Of a stretch of DNA of 9,745 bases, positions 6,223 through 9,745 are shown in pieces (position 1 is the stretch's first letter; each line of letters begins with the position of its first letter). The position numbers and the translations under genes were made by a program. The stretch lies in the NCBI GenBank assembly GCA_044508495.1, contig JBIQHP010000082.1, positions 1-9,745 of the forward strand. The letters are read 5' to 3'. This stretch comes from Terrimesophilobacter sp044508495 (lineage in GTDB: Bacteria > Actinomycetota > Actinomycetes > Actinomycetales > Microbacteriaceae). Under the pieces are notes generated by a model that saw nothing but the letters and a program-made list of their open reading frames with translations, was not told the origin of the DNA and ran no database searches.

Positions 6223-9200
6223 CAGTACTCCACCTCCTGGCTGCGGCGACGGATCACGGTGACCTCGTCGCGCTGGTTCCCGGTCGGGCCGAGATAGTTG
6301 AACGCGAACGACAGCTGTGCGTAGCCGCCGATCAGATGACTGGGTTTCAGGAGGATGCGCGTGAGCGAGTTGTTGGTGCCCCCTCGCATCCCCGAGGTCT
6401 CGGCGAGGGGGACGTTGATCGTGCGGTCCTTGGCGTGGTACATGTACACCGTGCCCTCCGGCATCCGGTGCGAGACGATTGCACGGGCGACGACGACGCC
6501 GTTGCGGTTGTAGGCCTCGATCCACTCGTTGTCGCGCGCTCCGATCTTGTCGGCGTCCTGCGGAGACATCCAGATGGTCGGCCCGCCGCGGGAGAGGTTG
6601 AGCATCATGAGGTTGTCCTGGTACTCGGAGTGGATCGACCACTTCGAGTGCGGGGTCAGGTACCGCACGGCGACCTCGGCCCGGCCGGCGGAGCCCGGAG
6701 CCCCGGTCGGCGCCGTCGACCCGACGATCGAGTCGTTGAAGAGCCGATGCATGTCGAGCGGCGGACGGTAGACCGGCAGTGCCTCGCCGAGCTCGAGCAT
6801 CCAGTCGTGGTCGAGGTAGAAGTGCTGGCGGCCGGTCAGGGTGTGCCAGGGCTTGAGGTGCTCGACGTTGATCGTGAAGGCGCTGTACCGGCGTCCGCCG
6901 TGCTCGCTGCCCGACCACTCCGGGGAGGTGAGGACGGGAACCGGGGCTCCGGAGACGTCCTTGAAGGTGAACCGCCTGCCCTCGTTGTCGCTCGCGAGGT
7001 GGGCGAGCTCCTGCCCGGTCCTCTTCTCGAGGGCGCGGAAGCCCTGTGTGCCGAGGCGCCCGTTCGTCGTGCCGGAGAGCGCGAGCACCATCTCGCAGGC
7101 GCGGACGTCGGTGTCGAGCTTCGGGCGCCCCCCCGCCGGGCCGTCCTCGACGAGCCCGTTGCGCCGGCCGAGATCGGCCACCTCCTCCTCGGGCGAGTAC
7201 AGCACGCCCTTCGTGACCATGCCGAGCTTCGTCGTGAGCGGCCCGAGCGCGGCCATCCGCGCGGCGAAGGCCGGGTAGTCCCGTTCGACGACGGCGAGCT
7301 TCGGCATCGTGACCCCGGGGACGAGCTTCGGGTTCCGGGCGACCACGCCGTGCGGGGTCGCCATCGCGTCGGCGGTGTCGTGCAGGAGCGGCGAGGCGAC
7401 GAGGTCCCTCCGCACGCCGAGGTGCTCGACAGAGAGCTCCGAGATCTTCCTCGCGAGCAGGTGGAAGATGTCGAAGTCGGTCTTCGCCTGCCAGGGCGGG
7501 GAGATCGCCGGGTTGAAGGTGTGGATGAACGGATGCATGTCCGTCGTCGAGAGGTCGTGCTTCTCGTACCAGGTGGCCGGCGGGAGCACGACGTCGCTGA
7601 AGGTCGTCGTCGAGGTCATGCGGAAGTCGCTCGTGACCATGAGGTCGAGCTTCCCCTCGGGCGCCTCGTCGTGCCACTCGATCGAGGCCGGGCGCCGGTC
7701 CGGACCCGACTCCTGCCCGCGGATGGCCGAGTCGGTTCCGAGCAGGTGCTTGAGGAAGTACTCGTTCCCCTTGCCCGAGGAGCCGATGATGTTCGCCCGC
7801 CAGACGTTGAGCACGCGCGGGAAGTTCTCCGGCGAGTCCGGATCCTCGCAGGCGTAGCGCAGTTTCCCGCTCTCCAACTGATCGACGACGTACTTCGCCG
7901 GCTCGACTCCGGCGGCCTCCGCCTCGTCGACGAGGTCGAGCGGGTTGCGGTCGAAGGTCGGGTAGCTCGGCATCCAGCCGCGCTTGGCCGACTCGACGAG
8001 GCAGTCGGCGGTCGTGCGGTTCGCGAAGAGGCCGGTCGCCTGGGCGCTCGCGAGCGTGTCGGCCGGCAGCCCGTCGTAACGCCACTGGTCGGTCGCGAGA
8101 TACCAGTAGGCGGTGCCGATCATCTGGCGCGGCGGGCGCACCCAGTCGAGCCCGAACGCGTACTGCGCCCATCCGGTGACCGGGCGCACCTTCTCCTGGC
8201 CGACGTAGTGTGCCCATCCGCCCCCATTCTTGCCCTGGCAGCCGGTCATCGTCGTGAGGGCGAGGAAGGAGCGGTAGATGGTGTCCGAGTGGAACCAGTG
8301 GTTGGTGCCCGCCCCCATGAGGATCATCGAACGCCCGCCGGAGTCCTCGGCGTTCTGCGCGAACTCCCGCCCGATGCGTTCGGCCGTGGCGGCCGGGACC
8401 GATGTGAGGGCCTCCTGCCAGGCCGGGGTTCCGGGAGAGGAGGCGTCGTCGTAGCCGGTCGGCCACTGGCCGGGCAGCCCTTCGCGGCCGACGCCGTACT
8501 GGGCGAGCAGCAGGTCGAACACCGTCGTGACGAGCCGGCCGGCCACCTCGCGCACGGGGACGCCGCGGCGGACGGTGCCCGCTCCGCCCGCGTGCTCGTG
8601 GGCCTCATCCGGCTCCAGGTCGAATCGCGGCAGGTCGACCTCGACCGCGCGCCCCTCGTGATCCGGGGCGTCGGCGACCGACAGGAGCGGGTCGACGTCG
8701 CCGAGGTCGAGATTCCAGAGCCCCAGGTCGCCCTCCGAGAACCGGTGGCCGAGCGACCCGTTCGGAACGACGGGAACGCCCTTCTGATCGAGGAGCACGG
8801 GCTTGAAGGCCGCGTTCTCGACCTTCGCCGCCTTGCCCGCGAGGGCGTCGGCCATGAGGAACTTGCCGGGCACCCAGGCGTCGCCGCGCTGCGTGAGCTC
8901 GATGAGGTAGCTCGAGTCGCTGAAGCGCTTGAGGTAGTCGACGAAGCGCGGCGTGCGCCGCTCGACCAGGAACTCCCTGAGCACGACGTGGCCCATGGCG
9001 AGGGCGAGCGCCCCGTCGGTGCCCGGATGCGGCGCGAGCCACTCGTCGGCGAACTTGGTGTTGTCGGCGTAGTCGGGGGAGACGACGACGACTTTCTGGC
9101 CCCGGTAGCGCGCCTCGACCATGAAGTGCGCGTCGGGGGTGCGGGTCACCGGCACGTTCGAGCCCCACATGACGAGGTAGGAGGAGTTCCACCAGTCGGC

Positions 9201-9745
9201 CGACTCGGGCACGTCCGTCTGGTCTCCGAACACCTGGGGCGAGGCGACGGGCAGGTCGGCGTACCAGTCGTAGAAGGATAGCATCGTGCCGCCGAGCATC
9301 GTCACGAACCTCGAGCCGACGCCGTGCGAGACGATCGACATCGCCGGGATCGGCGAGAAGCCGGCGATCCGGTCCGGCCCGTACTTCTTGATCGTGTGCA
9401 CGTGCGCCGCCGCGACGATCTCGGATGCCTCGTCCCAGCTCGCGCGGACGAGCCCGCCCTTGCCGCGCGCCCGCTTGTAGGCGCGCGCCGTCTCGGGGTC
9501 GCCGGTGACCTCCGCCCAGGCCAGGACCGGGTCGCCGGTGCGCGCCTTCGCCGCCCGGTAGGCCTCGAGCAGAACGCCCCGCACGTAGGGGTAGCGCACC
9601 CGGGTCGGCGAGTAGGTGTACCAGCTGAAGGCCGCACCGCGCGGGCAGCCCCGCGGCTCGTACTCCGGCGAGTCCGGCCCGACGAGCGGGTAGTCGGTCT
9701 GCTGCGTCTCCCAGGTGATGATGCCGTCCTTGACGTACACCTTCC
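6222..9745 (-). CDS. narG: Respiratory nitrate reductase alpha subunit (partial, N terminus outside window)
   Basis: Catalytic subunit of the membrane-bound, cytoplasm-facing quinol:nitrate reductase; it reduces nitrate to nitrite at a Mo-bisMGD centre. The frame enters at the window edge as W-K-V-Y-V-K, matching E. coli NarG around residue 60, so about 60 residues are missing. That missing part should hold three of the four FS0 cluster ligands (His and two Cys). The fourth is present in EPRGCPRG (Cys codon 9647-9645). The Asp that ligates Mo in E. coli (Asp222 in literature numbering) is present in FYDWYADLP (codon 9257-9255). Further family landmarks are WETQQTDYP, GFSPIPAMS, TDVPESADW, WGSNVPVTRTPDAHF, GGGWAHYVGQEK, GSSGKGNEYF, SDMHPFIH-like TTDMHPFIH, YRPPLDMHR and the C-terminal IGGYAQLSFAFNY. 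With 1173 residues visible, the full protein should be about 1230, close to E. coli (1247). No frameshift is seen. The gene ends in TGA that overlaps the narH start by one base. Confidence 0.98.
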   Translation of the reverse strand, partial: KVYVKDGIITWETQQTDYPLVGPDSPEYEPRGCPRGAAFSWYTYSPTRVRYPYVRGVLLEAYRAAKARTGDPVLAWAEVTGDPETARAYKRARGKGGLVRASWDEASEIVAAAHVHTIKKYGPDRIAGFSPIPAMSIVSHGVGSRFVTMLGGTMLSFYDWYADLPVASPQVFGDQTDVPESADWWNSSYLVMWGSNVPVTRTPDAHFMVEARYRGQKVVVVSPDYADNTKFADEWLAPHPGTDGALALAMGHVVLREFLVERRTPRFVDYLKRFSDSSYLIELTQRGDAWVPGKFLMADALAGKAAKVENAAFKPVLLDQKGVPVVPNGSLGHRFSEGDLGLWNLDLGDVDPLLSVADAPDHEGRAVEVDLPRFDLEPDEAHEHAGGAGTVRRGVPVREVAGRLVTTVFDLLLAQYGVGREGLPGQWPTGYDDASSPGTPAWQEALTSVPAATAERIGREFAQNAEDSGGRSMILMGAGTNHWFHSDTIYRSFLALTTMTGCQGKNGGGWAHYVGQEKVRPVTGWAQYAFGLDWVRPPRQMIGTAYWYLATDQWRYDGLPADTLASAQATGLFANRTTADCLVESAKRGWMPSYPTFDRNPLDLVDEAEAAGVEPAKYVVDQLESGKLRYACEDPDSPENFPRVLNVWRANIIGSSGKGNEYFLKHLLGTDSAIRGQESGPDRRPASIEWHDEAPEGKLDLMVTSDFRMTSTTTFSDVVLPPATWYEKHDLSTTDMHPFIHTFNPAISPPWQAKTDFDIFHLLARKISELSVEHLGVRRDLVASPLLHDTADAMATPHGVVARNPKLVPGVTMPKLAVVERDYPAFAARMAALGPLTTKLGMVTKGVLYSPEEEVADLGRRNGLVEDGPAGGRPKLDTDVRACEMVLALSGTTNGRLGTQGFRALEKRTGQELAHLASDNEGRRFTFKDVSGAPVPVLTSPEWSGSEHGGRRYSAFTINVEHLKPWHTLTGRQHFYLDHDWMLELGEALPVYRPPLDMHRLFNDSIVGSTAPTGAPGSAGRAEVAVRYLTPHSKWSIHSEYQDNLMMLNLSRGGPTIWMSPQDADKIGARDNEWIEAYNRNGVVVARAIVSHRMPEGTVYMYHAKDRTINVPLAETSGMRGGTNNSLTRILLKPSHLIGGYAQLSFAFNYLGPTGNQRDEVTVIRRRSQEVEY
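6231..6238 (-). promoter_or_regulatory. Strong ribosome binding site of narH inside the narG 3' end
   Basis: On the minus strand AGGAGGTG ends 8 bases before the narH ATG at 6222. It is embedded in the last sense codons of narG (Gln-Glu-Val-Glu-Tyr) and decides the narH start among four nearby Met codons. Confidence 0.8.

Noticed and set aside
6210..6240. FNR/NarL-type regulatory sites for the nar genes
   Set aside because: The real nar promoter would lie upstream of narG, outside the window. No intergenic space exists at the junctions inside it, and I saw no convincing operator.
4546..6297. Long plus-strand open frame opposite narH
   Set aside because: Same antisense GC artefact. The minus-strand frame has all 15 Cys and the Trp of NarH, while the plus frame has low-complexity Val/Asp/Arg-rich text.
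7128..7134. Run of seven G on the coding strand of narG as a possible slippage or phase-variation site
   Set aside because: It is short for a contingency tract, and the conserved NarG sequence continues in frame on both sides (VEDGPAGGRPKLDT). In such a GC-rich gene a run of this length is expected by chance.
6223..8466. Minus-strand frame extending narH upstream for about 750 codons (possible fusion)
   Set aside because: The added part is an off-frame reading of narG. The NarH family start and a strong ribosome binding site place the true start at 6222.
6336..9281. A 981-codon open frame on the plus strand opposite narG
   Set aside because: It is fully antisense to a highly conserved gene. 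Its translation is dominated by Arg, Gly, Val, Asp and Glu with no recognisable domain, the usual product of GC-rich third positions read on the opposite strand.

Overview
The window reads as one polycistronic unit, entirely on the minus strand, from a high-GC Gram-positive bacterium. The order of transcription is narG (5' end outside the window, entering at 9745), narH, narJ, narI, narK, sufU and sufS (3' end outside the window at base 1). I favour an actinomycete, possibly of the Micrococcales type. The reasons are the strong GC bias at third codon positions, the tight gene packing, the SufU-type (not IscU) scaffold, the Shine-Dalgarno-led starts and the character of the Nar proteins. Genus cannot be fixed from the sequence alone.

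Bases 9745 to 3096 encode the whole respiratory nitrate reductase except for about 60 residues at the NarG N terminus. NarG holds the Mo-bisMGD site, NarH carries four Fe-S clusters, NarI is the membrane di-haem b quinol oxidase, and NarJ is the assembly chaperone. The key metal ligands inside the window are all intact. Together the enzyme oxidises quinol at NarI, passes electrons through NarH to NarG and reduces nitrate to nitrite in the cytoplasm. NarK (3099 to 1774), a 12-helix NNP-family transporter, follows at once and should bring in nitrate and/or export nitrite.

Bases 1753 to 1 encode SufU, a zinc-containing sulfur acceptor, and SufS, a PLP-dependent cysteine desulfurase. These are sulfur-mobilisation proteins for Fe-S cluster assembly. 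They lie on the same strand, only 20 nt after narK, with no visible terminator between. This is the most notable feature of the window: a sulfur-supply pair apparently cotranscribed with an enzyme that needs five Fe-S clusters and a sulfur-rich molybdopterin cofactor. Whether the link is functional or accidental cannot be decided from this window.

The genes are exceptionally compact. Junctions narH/narJ, narJ/narI, narI/narK and sufU/sufS are ATGA overlaps, narG/narH is a one-base TGATG overlap, and only narK/sufU has a spacer. There is no gene-free stretch over 300 bases, and no promoter, terminator, RNA gene, mobile element or CRISPR was seen. A small oddity is a 15-bp tandem duplication carrying the sufS start codon. 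I did not find evidence of an entirely new system here.
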